13,289 bases of DNA. Source: Burkholderiales bacterium. GTDB lineage: Bacteria; Pseudomonadota; Gammaproteobacteria; Burkholderiales; SG8-39. The notes under the pieces are model-generated. The model had not been told where the DNA came from and searched no databases. It was given only the letters and a program-made list of their open reading frames with translations. Both the position numbers and the translations under genes were made by a program. The stretch covers positions 1-13,289 of the forward strand of contig JAICPQ010000042.1 in NCBI GenBank assembly GCA_025929745.1, in the 5' to 3' direction. Positions 6,163 to 12,534 of the stretch are shown one piece after another. Within the stretch, counting starts at the first letter, position 1. Each line of letters opens with the position of its first letter.

Positions 6163-7125
6163 TTAGTCCGCTTTTATGCCCGTCGCGTTTACCACGCGGG
6201 CCCAGCGGGTGAGCTCGCGCCCGAGGAGTTCGCCCAGCCCCTCAGGTGGCCCGCCTGCGACGGCCATTCCCTGCTTTTCGATCGCGCTGCGCACGGCGGC
6301 GTCGTTGAGCAGCAAGTTGAGCTCGGCGTTGATCTTCGCAACGACCGGCGCGGTGGTGCCGGCGGGCGCGAAGATTCCATACCAGGTCTCGACCTCGAGC
6401 TCGCGCAATCCGTGCTCCGCGAGAGTCGGCACGTCCGGAAGGGCGCTCGTGCGCTCGGCGCTCATCACGCCGAGCGCGCGCAGCTTGCCCGAGCGCACAT
6501 GCGGCTGCACGGTCTGCAGGCCGGCGATCGTGACCTGCACATGCCCGGCCACCACATCGGCGAGGGCGCCGGCCGAACCCTTGTAGGGTACGTGCACGAT
6601 ATCCATGCCGCTTTCGAGCTTGAGCAGCTCCATCGCGAGGTGTTGCGGTCCGCCGCTACCTGGAGACGAGTAGTGCAACTTTCCTGGCTCGCGTTTCGCG
6701 AGCTGCACCAGATCCGGAACACTGTGCGCCGCGAGCGCGGGATGCGCTACAACGAGGAGGGCACTCGTGGCGACAAGTGCGACGGGCGCGAAGCTCTTCA
6801 CAGGGTCGAACGGCAGGCTCTTCGAGAGCGCCGGCGCGGTGCCGAAGGAGGTGGCCACGAAGAGCAACGTATGACCGTCGGGCGCGCTGCGCGCGACGAA
6901 GTCGGCGCCGATGTTCCCGGTCGCGCCCGCCTTGTTCTCCGTGACCACCGCGACTTTCCAGCGCTCGGCAAGCCGTGGGGCGAGCAGTCGCGCGAGAAGG
7001 TCGGCGCCGGTGCCTGGCGTGAACGGAACGATGAGGTGGACTGTGCGCGCGGGGAATTCCTGCGCGATGGCCAGGCTCGCCGCGCAGGCGAGAACGAGCG
7101 CGCCGAGCGCACGCATGCGGCTCAT
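6163..7125 (-). CDS. Bug/TctC-family periplasmic solute-binding protein
   Basis: This full-length (320 aa) TTT-type receptor binds an unknown organic acid in the periplasm. The signal peptide is about 21-22 residues (MSRMRALGALVLACAASLAIA, then QEF). Family blocks follow in order: FPARTVHLIVPFTPGTGADL, NKAGATGNIGADFV, SAPDGHTLLF, SLPFDPVKSFAPV, VHVPYKGSAGALADVVAGHV, GLQTVQPHVRSGKLRALGV, and the C-terminal APAGTTAPVVAKINAELN. ATG 7125 and the ATG of M4 (7116) are both possible starts; M4 still leaves an 18-residue signal peptide. It probably heads a unit with the aldolase and amidase genes downstream. It is divergent from the FAD monooxygenase gene, with 14 nt between 7125 and 7140. No membrane subunits are encoded nearby. 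Confidence 0.95.
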   Translation of the reverse strand: MSRMRALGALVLACAASLAIAQEFPARTVHLIVPFTPGTGADLLARLLAPRLAERWKVAVVTENKAGATGNIGADFVARSAPDGHTLLFVATSFGTAPALSKSLPFDPVKSFAPVALVATSALLVVAHPALAAHSVPDLVQLAKREPGKLHYSSPGSGGPQHLAMELLKLESGMDIVHVPYKGSAGALADVVAGHVQVTIAGLQTVQPHVRSGKLRALGVMSAERTSALPDVPTLAEHGLRELEVETWYGIFAPAGTTAPVVAKINAELNLLLNDAAVRSAIEKQGMAVAGGPPEGLGELLGRELTRWARVVNATGIKAD

Positions 7126-7131
7126 TATAAT
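7124..7131. promoter_or_regulatory. Palindromic ATTATAAT: possible shared -10 element of two divergent genes
   Basis: ATTATAAT is its own reverse complement, so it contains a perfect TATAAT on each strand (7126-7131 plus, 7129-7124 minus) in a GC-rich setting. On the plus strand a transcript would start near 7138, directly before the forced TTG start at 7140. On the minus strand it would start near 7117, directly before the ATG at 7116 (M4 of the TctC protein). No good -35 is visible at 16-18 bp on either strand; ATGACA (7156-7151, minus) has a long 21-bp spacer. The call rests on sequence and spacing alone. Confidence 0.45.
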
Positions 7132-7139
7132 CAGCGCTC

Positions 7140-8696
7140 TTGACTGACGTTGTCATTGTCGGCGCGGGGCCGGTCGGGCTCGTCCTCGCGATCGACCTCG
7201 GCCAACGCGGCGTGCGCTGCACGCTAATCGAGCGCAAGCCCGCACCGCAGTTCCTGCCGAAGATGGAGCGCTGCAACGCGCGCACCATGGAGATCTTCCG
7301 CCGCATGGGGATCGCCGAGCGCGTGCGCGCCGCCGGTCTGCGTGCGGATGTGCCGATGGATGTCTTCATCATCCGCGCGATGAACCTGCCGCCGCTCGTG
7401 CACCATCGCTACCCGTCGGTAGGAGAGGCGCGGCGCGAGATCGACGCATGCGTCGACGCCTCAATGCCGCTCGAGCCGTATCAGCTCATTTCGCAGTACA
7501 CGCTCGAGCCGCTCTTGAAGTCCGTCGCCGAGACGCTGCCCACCGTGACGGTGCGCTACGGATGCGAGTTTTTTTCGTGCACCCAGGACGCGAGCGGAGT
7601 CAAGACCGAAACGTCGCTGGGCGCCATCACATCGAAGTTTCTGGTCGGTTGTGACGGCGGCTCGAGCGCCGTACGCCAGCAACTCGGTATCGCGTTGAAC
7701 GGCGAAGGCGATCTTCTTCGTCTTCGGCAGGGACTCTTCTACTGCGAGGAATTGTTCGACCGCATCCCGATCGGCAACGGCCCCGGGCACGGCCGCCACT
7801 ATCACGTCGCCGATGAGCGCGCCAGCTTCCTCATCATGCAGGACTCGACCCGGCACTGGACGCTGCACGCGGTGCTCGACGACGACGCGGCGATGGCGCC
7901 GCAGTTCGAGAAAACGATCGGCGTGCCGGTGAAGTACGAGATGCTCTACGTGGGCGAGTGGAAGCAGAACCTGCTCCTCGCCGACCGTTTTGGCAAGGGC
8001 CGCGTGTTTCTCGCCGGCGACGCCGTGCATCTCGTGATCCCGACCGGCGGGCTTGGCATGAACGGCGGCGTGGGCGACGCGATGGATCTTGGCTGGAAGC
8101 TCGCCGCTACGCTGCAAGGGTGGGGCGGTCCAAGGTTGCTTGAGTCTTACGAGGTTGAGCGCCGCCAGGTCGGCGAGCGTAATGTCGCCGCCTCGCGGTA
8201 TGCGTCGCTTGGCCGCCGCAAGTGGCGATCGCTCTGGCGCAACCTCGAAGAGCTCGCTGCGGTCGCTGAGGTCGAGCAGCGAAAATCGAACGAGATGGTC
8301 GGCGCCGAACTCGGCTATCGCTATGTGGGCTCGCCCATCATCGCTGACGAGCCCGACGGCCCCGAGCACGACTTCCGGCGCTATATCCCAAGCACCTGGC
8401 CCGGCGCGCGCCTTCCGCACTTGTGGCTCGAGGGCCACGTCGCCGCGCAGGACCTGATCGGAACGGGCTATACGCTTCTTCGGCTGGACGGTTCCCACGA
8501 AGCTACGGCGCTGGAACAATCGTTCCGCGCCTTGCGAGCGCCGCTGCAGGTGCTCGATATCGGCGATCGCAAAGCACGCGCACTTTACGGCCATGACCTC
8601 CTCCTGCTGCGCCCGGACCTGCACGTCGCATGGCGCGGCAACCGGCCGCCCGAGGACCCGCGCGCGCTCGCCAAGCTCGTGACCGGCAACAGATGA
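7140..8696 (+). CDS. Class A FAD-dependent aromatic monooxygenase (MhpA/TfdB-like)
   Basis: This 518-residue cytosolic flavoprotein of the p-hydroxybenzoate-hydroxylase fold uses NAD(P)H and O2 to hydroxylate a phenolic ring. The FAD motif GxGxxG is at the very N-terminus (VIVGAGPVGL; G8, G10, G13). The DG motif is at 172-173 (GCDGGSSAVRQQLG) and the GD motif at 293-294 (VFLAGDAVHLVIPTGGLGMN), followed by GVGDAMDLGWKLAA. The last 100 residues (DLIGTGYTLLRLDG to the end) correspond to the thioredoxin-like domain of phenol-hydroxylase-type members. TTG at 7140 is the only possible start: an in-frame TAA lies at 7128-7130 and the FAD strand begins two codons in. No Shine-Dalgarno site fits before it. 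The stop overlaps the MipA start (ATGA, 8693-8696). The substrate is not readable; a hydroxylated benzoate or phenol is likely from family and neighbours. Confidence 0.93.
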   Translation: MTDVVIVGAGPVGLVLAIDLGQRGVRCTLIERKPAPQFLPKMERCNARTMEIFRRMGIAERVRAAGLRADVPMDVFIIRAMNLPPLVHHRYPSVGEARREIDACVDASMPLEPYQLISQYTLEPLLKSVAETLPTVTVRYGCEFFSCTQDASGVKTETSLGAITSKFLVGCDGGSSAVRQQLGIALNGEGDLLRLRQGLFYCEELFDRIPIGNGPGHGRHYHVADERASFLIMQDSTRHWTLHAVLDDDAAMAPQFEKTIGVPVKYEMLYVGEWKQNLLLADRFGKGRVFLAGDAVHLVIPTGGLGMNGGVGDAMDLGWKLAATLQGWGGPRLLESYEVERRQVGERNVAASRYASLGRRKWRSLWRNLEELAAVAEVEQRKSNEMVGAELGYRYVGSPIIADEPDGPEHDFRRYIPSTWPGARLPHLWLEGHVAAQDLIGTGYTLLRLDGSHEATALEQSFRALRAPLQVLDIGDRKARALYGHDLLLLRPDLHVAWRGNRPPEDPRALAKLVTGNR

Positions 8697-9466
8697 GACT
8701 CGCCATCGCGCTCCTGCTATGCGCCGGCGCGGCGTTTGCGCAGGAGGACCAGCGCGGCGCGCGCTTCAGTCTCGGCGCCGGCGTCATTCGCGCGCCGCTC
8801 TATCCCGGCTCTGACCGCTACGAGCCGCGCTTCATTCCCGTGGTGACCGTCAATTTCGGCCGCTTCTTTTTCGGCGGCGAGTCCGGCGGCACAGGCTTGC
8901 CCGGCGCCGGCGTCAACCTCGTGCGCGACCAGCACTGGCGCGCGGGCGTCGGCCTTGCCGTCGCGGGAGCGTTCCGCAAGCAGCGCGAGGAATCCGACGA
9001 TCCCAGCCTGCGCGGTATGGGGGACATCGAGCGCGTGCTGCGCGGGCTGGCCTTCGTTGGGTACGAGCGCGACTGGTACGGGCTCTACGCCCGGCTGGCC
9101 ACCGAAATGGCCGACAAGGATCAGGGCACGCTCGTTCTGCTCGACGCTTTGGTGCGCCGGCGCCTGGACGAGCGCCTCACCGTGAATATCGGCCCGGGAG
9201 TCACCTGGGCGGACAGCGAATACATGATGACCTTCTTCGGCGTCTCGGCCGAGCAGGCCGCGCGCTCCACGCTGCCGCAGTATCGGGCGCAAGCGGGCTT
9301 CTACGCCGTTCGTTTCGGCGCCGGCGGCAGTTATCGCATCGACCGCGACTGGCGCGCGATCGTGCGCGCGAGCGTTGCGCGCCTGGAAGGCGATGCCGCC
9401 GCAAGCCCGATCACCAGGGACCGAACGCAGTACACCGCTGGCATCCTCGCCGCCTACGAGTTTTAG
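8693..9466 (+). CDS. MipA/OmpV-family outer-membrane beta-barrel protein
   Basis: This 257-residue outer-membrane protein has a signal peptide of about 17 residues (MRLAIALLLCAGAAFA, then QED) and a mature chain with alternating amphipathic strands. MipA/OmpV marks include FSLGAGVIRAPLYPGSDRYE near the N-terminus, the strand pair FIPVVTVNFGRFFFG, and the late block LPQYRAQAGFYAVRFGAGG. It ends in YEF, with the C-terminal aromatic residue used by the barrel-assembly machinery. Start 8693 is chosen because translation from there gives a clean signal peptide; the frame is open to 8630 but that part is FMO-overlapping sequence. ATGA overlap with the FAD monooxygenase gene implies coupled translation. 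In this context it may be a substrate channel rather than the MltA-interacting scaffold for which the family is named. That role is inferred. Confidence 0.9.
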   Translation: MRLAIALLLCAGAAFAQEDQRGARFSLGAGVIRAPLYPGSDRYEPRFIPVVTVNFGRFFFGGESGGTGLPGAGVNLVRDQHWRAGVGLAVAGAFRKQREESDDPSLRGMGDIERVLRGLAFVGYERDWYGLYARLATEMADKDQGTLVLLDALVRRRLDERLTVNIGPGVTWADSEYMMTFFGVSAEQAARSTLPQYRAQAGFYAVRFGAGGSYRIDRDWRAIVRASVARLEGDAAASPITRDRTQYTAGILAAYEF

Positions 9467-9493
9467 GGCGCAAAACTTGCATACAGCGCGCAC

Positions 9494-10774
9494 ATGAGAC
9501 GCGCCTTCTGGCTCTCATGCGCGGCCCTGCTTCTCGGCGCTTGCGCGGAAACCGCGCGCCTTCCGGATTCGGCTACGGTCGGGCCCGATCCCGCGCTGCC
9601 CGAGCCGACGCGGAGCATCGTCCCTACGGTGAAAATCGCGCCGGCCAAGGGCTGGCCCGAAGGTGTGACGCCGAAGGCGGCGGCCGGCATGCAGGTGAGC
9701 GCGTTCGCAAGGGACTTGCAGCATCCGCGCTGGGTCTATGTGCTGCCTAACGGCGACGTGCTGGTGGCCGAAACCAATGCGCCCCATCGGCCGGAAGAGG
9801 GAAAAGGCATCAAGGGCCGCGCCATGACGCATTTCATGAAGAAGGCGGGCGCAGCGGTGCCGAGCGCGAACCGCATTACGCTGCTACGCGACGCCGACGG
9901 CGACGGCGTGGCGGAGCTGCGCGAGGTGTTCCTTCAGGGCCTGACCTCGCCCTTCGGCATGGCGTTGGTCGGCAGCGACCTGTACGTCGCAAACACCGAC
10001 GCGATCGTACGCTTCCCCTACGTGCAGGGGCAGACGCGCATCACGGCGGCCGGGATCAAGATCACCGAGCTGCCGGCGGGGCCGCGCAACCATCACTGGA
10101 CGAAGAACCTGATCGCGAGTCCGGATGGCAGCAAGCTCTATGTCACCACCGGCTCCAACAGCAACGTCGCCGAGCACGGCATGCAGGAGGAGGAGGGGCG
10201 GGCCGCCATCTGGGAAGTGGATGCGAAGAGCGGCGCGTACCGCATTTTCGCTTCCGGCCTGCGCAATCCCAACGGGCTCGCCTGGGAGCCGAACACCGGC
10301 GCCCTGTGGACGGTGGTGAACGAACGCGACGAGCTCGGCAGCGATCTCGTTCCCGATTACCTCACTTCCGTGCGCGACGGCGCCTTCTACGGCTGGCCGT
10401 ACAGCTACTTCGGTCAGCACGTCGACAAGCGCGTGCAGCCGCCACGCCCCGATCTCGTCGCCAAGGCGATCAAACCCGACTACGCGCTCGGCAATCATGT
10501 CGCTCCGCTCGGACTGGCAATGAGTGGCGAGGGCGCATTCGTCGGGCAGCACGGCTCCTGGAACCGGCGTCCGCCGAGCGGCTACAACGTCGTGTTCATC
10601 CGCTTCGCGGACGGCAAACCGATCGGCGCGCCGCACGAAATTCTTGGCGGCTTTCTTAGCCCCGAAGGGAACGCGTACGGTCGCCCTGTAGGCGTAGCGA
10701 TCGACGAGCGCGGCGGTCTCCTCGTCGCCGACGATGTCGGCAACACGGTCTGGCGCGTAACCGTGGCACGCTGA
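9494..10774 (+). CDS. PQQ-type sugar/sorbosone dehydrogenase-like six-bladed beta-propeller lipoprotein
   Basis: This 426-residue protein of the soluble glucose/sorbosone dehydrogenase family would oxidise an aldehyde or sugar with PQQ in the periplasm. The signal is of lipoprotein type, with lipobox LGAC (C17), so it is probably membrane-tethered. Propeller marks are LPNGDVLVAETN (85-95), DADGDGVAE (133-141, Ca-binding-like), PRNHHWTKNLIASPDG (197-212), ASGLRNPNGLAWEP (253-266), NERDELGSDLVPDYL (276-290), GNHVAPLGLAMSG (333-345) and GQHGSWNR (351-358). A histidine of NHHWTKN is in the place of the catalytic base of soluble glucose dehydrogenase. The gene lies 27 nt after the MipA gene and 28 nt before the Rieske gene, on the same strand. 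No PQQ synthesis genes are in view. Many family members have no proven substrate. Confidence 0.9.
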   Translation: MRRAFWLSCAALLLGACAETARLPDSATVGPDPALPEPTRSIVPTVKIAPAKGWPEGVTPKAAAGMQVSAFARDLQHPRWVYVLPNGDVLVAETNAPHRPEEGKGIKGRAMTHFMKKAGAAVPSANRITLLRDADGDGVAELREVFLQGLTSPFGMALVGSDLYVANTDAIVRFPYVQGQTRITAAGIKITELPAGPRNHHWTKNLIASPDGSKLYVTTGSNSNVAEHGMQEEEGRAAIWEVDAKSGAYRIFASGLRNPNGLAWEPNTGALWTVVNERDELGSDLVPDYLTSVRDGAFYGWPYSYFGQHVDKRVQPPRPDLVAKAIKPDYALGNHVAPLGLAMSGEGAFVGQHGSWNRRPPSGYNVVFIRFADGKPIGAPHEILGGFLSPEGNAYGRPVGVAIDERGGLLVADDVGNTVWRVTVAR

Positions 10775-10790
10775 CGTAAACTTGCAGCCT

Positions 10791-10797
10791 GAGGAGG
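10791..10797 (+). promoter_or_regulatory. Strong Shine-Dalgarno site of the Rieske oxygenase gene
   Basis: GAGGAGG, containing the full AGGAGG consensus, ends 5 nt before the ATG at 10803. It decides the start against the in-frame TTG at 10782. It is the strongest ribosome binding site in the window, so this enzyme may be made in larger amounts than its neighbours. Confidence 0.85.
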
Positions 10798-10802
10798 CTG
10801 CA

Positions 10803-11852
10803 ATGTTCCTGATGAATTGCTGGTACGTCGCGGCGTGGGACCACGAGCTCATCGACGGCAAGCTGCTCGCGCGCACGATCCTGGAGAAGCCGGTGCTCAT
10901 CTATCGCGGCAACAGCGGACGCGTGGTCGCGCTCGACAACCGCTGCTGTCATCGCGGCGCGTGGCTCTCGAACGGCCGGCGCGAGGGCGATGACATCCGC
11001 TGCATGTACCACGGCCTCAAGTTCGACCCGACGGGAAAGTGCGTCCAGATCCCGGGCCAGGAAAACATTCCGCCGAAGCTCGGCGTGCGCAGCTACCCGG
11101 TGGTCGAGCGCCAGCATCTCATCTGGATCTGGATGGGCGAGGCGGCGAGGGCCGATCCCGCGCTCATTCCAAGCTTCACCTATTTGAGCGATCCCGGCTG
11201 GCGCGGCAAGCCGGACTACATGCACTACAAAGCGAACTATCTGCTAATCGTCGACAACCTCTCCGACTTCGCGCATCTCGCTTTCGTGCATACGCGCACG
11301 CTCGGCGGTTCGGAGGAGTACGCGTACAAGTCGAAGCCCACCGCCATCGAGCGCCTGCCCGACGGCTTCCGCGTCGAGCGCTGGCACATGAACGCTGATT
11401 CGCCGCCGTTCCACAAGAAGGTGGTGCGCGACGCGGGCAAAGTCGACCGCCGCAACATCGCGCGCATGTACGTGCCCGGCATCTTCTTCATGGAGACACT
11501 GTTTTCGCCGGCCGGCGCGGGCGCCGAGAAAGGCAACCTGCAGGACGCGAAGCAGTATCGCAACTGCCAGTTCTTCACGCCGGAGACGAAACGCTCGACG
11601 CATTTCTTCTGGGACTACCTGCACGACTACGAGCTGCAAGATCCGACCATCGCGCTCTCGTTGAACAACAGCATGATCGAGGGGTTCCTCGAGGACAAGT
11701 TCATCATCGAAGGCCAGCAGGAGATGCTCGACGCCGATGCAGACTTCAAGATGAATGCGATCGTCGCCGACGCGCCGCTCGCCCACTTCCGCCGCACGTT
11801 GGCGAAGCTGATCGACGCGGAGCGGGGGCAGTCGCAGGCCGCGGCCGCCTGA
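10803..11852 (+). CDS. Rieske non-haem iron oxygenase, VanA/phthalate-oxygenase-like alpha subunit
   Basis: This 349-residue cytosolic oxygenase O-demethylates or hydroxylates an aromatic substrate using electrons from a partner reductase. The Rieske [2Fe-2S] ligands are C48-x-H50 and C67-x2-H70 (CCHRGAW and CMYHGLKF). The catalytic iron site is H158 and H163 in DNLSDFAHLAFVH, with bridging D155 and distal D298 in FLEDKFIIEGQQ. The length and the MFLMNCWYVAAWDHEL start match vanillate O-demethylase oxygenase subunits rather than the longer benzoate or biphenyl dioxygenase subunits. No VanB-type ferredoxin reductase gene follows, so the reductase must be encoded elsewhere. The substrate is unknown: vanillate, an aryl ether, toluenesulfonate-like or phthalate-like compounds are all handled by relatives. 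Start and frame are secure. Confidence 0.94.
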   Translation: MFLMNCWYVAAWDHELIDGKLLARTILEKPVLIYRGNSGRVVALDNRCCHRGAWLSNGRREGDDIRCMYHGLKFDPTGKCVQIPGQENIPPKLGVRSYPVVERQHLIWIWMGEAARADPALIPSFTYLSDPGWRGKPDYMHYKANYLLIVDNLSDFAHLAFVHTRTLGGSEEYAYKSKPTAIERLPDGFRVERWHMNADSPPFHKKVVRDAGKVDRRNIARMYVPGIFFMETLFSPAGAGAEKGNLQDAKQYRNCQFFTPETKRSTHFFWDYLHDYELQDPTIALSLNNSMIEGFLEDKFIIEGQQEMLDADADFKMNAIVADAPLAHFRRTLAKLIDAERGQSQAAAA

Positions 11853-11854
11853 CG

Positions 11855-11877
11855 AATTCGGGGTCAGGGTGACAATT
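11855..11877. repeat. Possible single REP-like element (RAYT-associated type)
   Basis: A 23-nt stretch in the 45-nt Rieske-LEA gap begins and ends with AATT and has the core GGGGTCAGGGTGAC. It resembles the GGGGTCAG-containing palindromic units that accompany REP-associated tyrosine transposases in many proteobacteria. Only one copy is in the window and no transposase is present, so this rests on recollection of the core motif. Confidence 0.3.
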
Positions 11878-11897
11878 GATCTTCGGCGGCGGTTAAG

Positions 11898-12503
11898 ATG
11901 CCGACGATGGTGCGTAACGGCCTGAAGATTTTCATTGCGGTCGCGCTGAGCGCCTGCGCCGCCATGCAACCGCGCGACCCGGTTCAGGTCACAGTGGCAG
12001 GCCTCGAACCTTTACCCGCGGAAGGGCTGGAAGTTCGGATGCTGGTCAAGTTGAGGGTGCAGAATCCGAACGACGTGCCGATCGAATACAACGGCGTGTT
12101 CGTGAAGCTGGACGTGCTGGACCAGTCATTCGCGACGGGGGTGAGCGACGAGCGCGGCAGCGTTCCGCGCTTTGGCGAGTCGGTCATCAGCGTGCCGATC
12201 ACAGTTTCGATGCTGCGCATCGCGGCCCAGGGTGTCGGCCTGCTCGGCGGCGGGTCCCGCGACAAGGTGACCTACTCCCTGGAAGGCAAGCTCGGCGGTT
12301 CCGGCTTTTCCTCGACGAGATTTCAGGCGCAAGGCCAGTTGACGCTGCCGGGCACGAGCGCTCCCCGTCGACGCCGTCGGGGGGTCGAGCCGCGGCCATG
12401 TACTGGGCGGCGCCCCTTGGAGACAAGCAACCGTCGAGTCTGCAGACCGTCTTCGCGAACAGCATGCTTAATTGCTTGGTCTCGAGCGCGGGTATCTGAG
12501 TGA
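11898..12503 (+). CDS. LEA14-like (LEA type 2 / WHy domain) lipoprotein with aberrant C-terminal tail
   Basis: The first 151 residues form a normal LEA14-like desiccation-related lipoprotein. The signal ends in lipobox LSAC (C20), then come QVTVAGLEPLPAEGLEVRM, LKV-type strand KLRVQNPNDVPIEYNGV, FATGVSDERGSVPRFGESV, ITVSMLRIAAQGVG, VTYSLEGKLGG and the last strand RFQAQGQLTLPGT. The domain is a small immunoglobulin-like fold, probably anchored in the cell envelope; its function is not known. After about residue 152 the reading frame continues for some 50 residues that are rich in Arg and Cys and unlike the family, and it stops only at 12501-12503. Family members usually end near the LTLPG strand, so the original stop was probably lost by a small rearrangement near 12360. 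ATG 11898 and ATG 11907 are both possible starts; neither has a Shine-Dalgarno site. Confidence 0.78.
   Translation: MPTMVRNGLKIFIAVALSACAAMQPRDPVQVTVAGLEPLPAEGLEVRMLVKLRVQNPNDVPIEYNGVFVKLDVLDQSFATGVSDERGSVPRFGESVISVPITVSMLRIAAQGVGLLGGGSRDKVTYSLEGKLGGSGFSSTRFQAQGQLTLPGTSAPRRRRRGVEPRPCTGRRPLETSNRRVCRPSSRTACLIAWSRARVSE
12420..12483. repeat. Imperfect inverted repeat with internal palindromes in the LEA14 tail region
   Basis: GAGACAAGCAA (12420-12430) pairs with TTGCTTGGTCTC (12472-12483), 11 base pairs with one bulged base. The 41-nt loop holds two perfect palindromes, GTCTGCAGAC (12438-12447) and AGCATGCT (12461-12468). No T-run follows, so it is not a classic terminator. It may be the scar of a small mobile or recombination element that also altered the LEA14 C-terminus. 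Confidence 0.4.
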
Positions 12504-12534
12504 GACGTAGCAGTTCAGCCTATCGGATAACGTC

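Noticed and set aside
7461..8624. 387-codon open frame antisense to the FAD monooxygenase
   Set aside because: Low-complexity composition and no recognisable domain; the sense strand has complete FAD motifs.
10782..10802. TTG start of the Rieske gene at 10782
   Set aside because: The AGGAGG site would then lie inside the coding region; ATG 10803 has ideal spacing.
9884..10900. 338-codon open frame antisense to the sorbosone-dehydrogenase-like gene
   Set aside because: Shadow of GC-rich coding; no start signal or domain, and it overlaps two well-supported genes.
12420..12534. Integron attC site or Rho-independent terminator
   Set aside because: No paired GTTRRRY/RYYYAAC core sites could be made out, and no T-run follows the hairpin.
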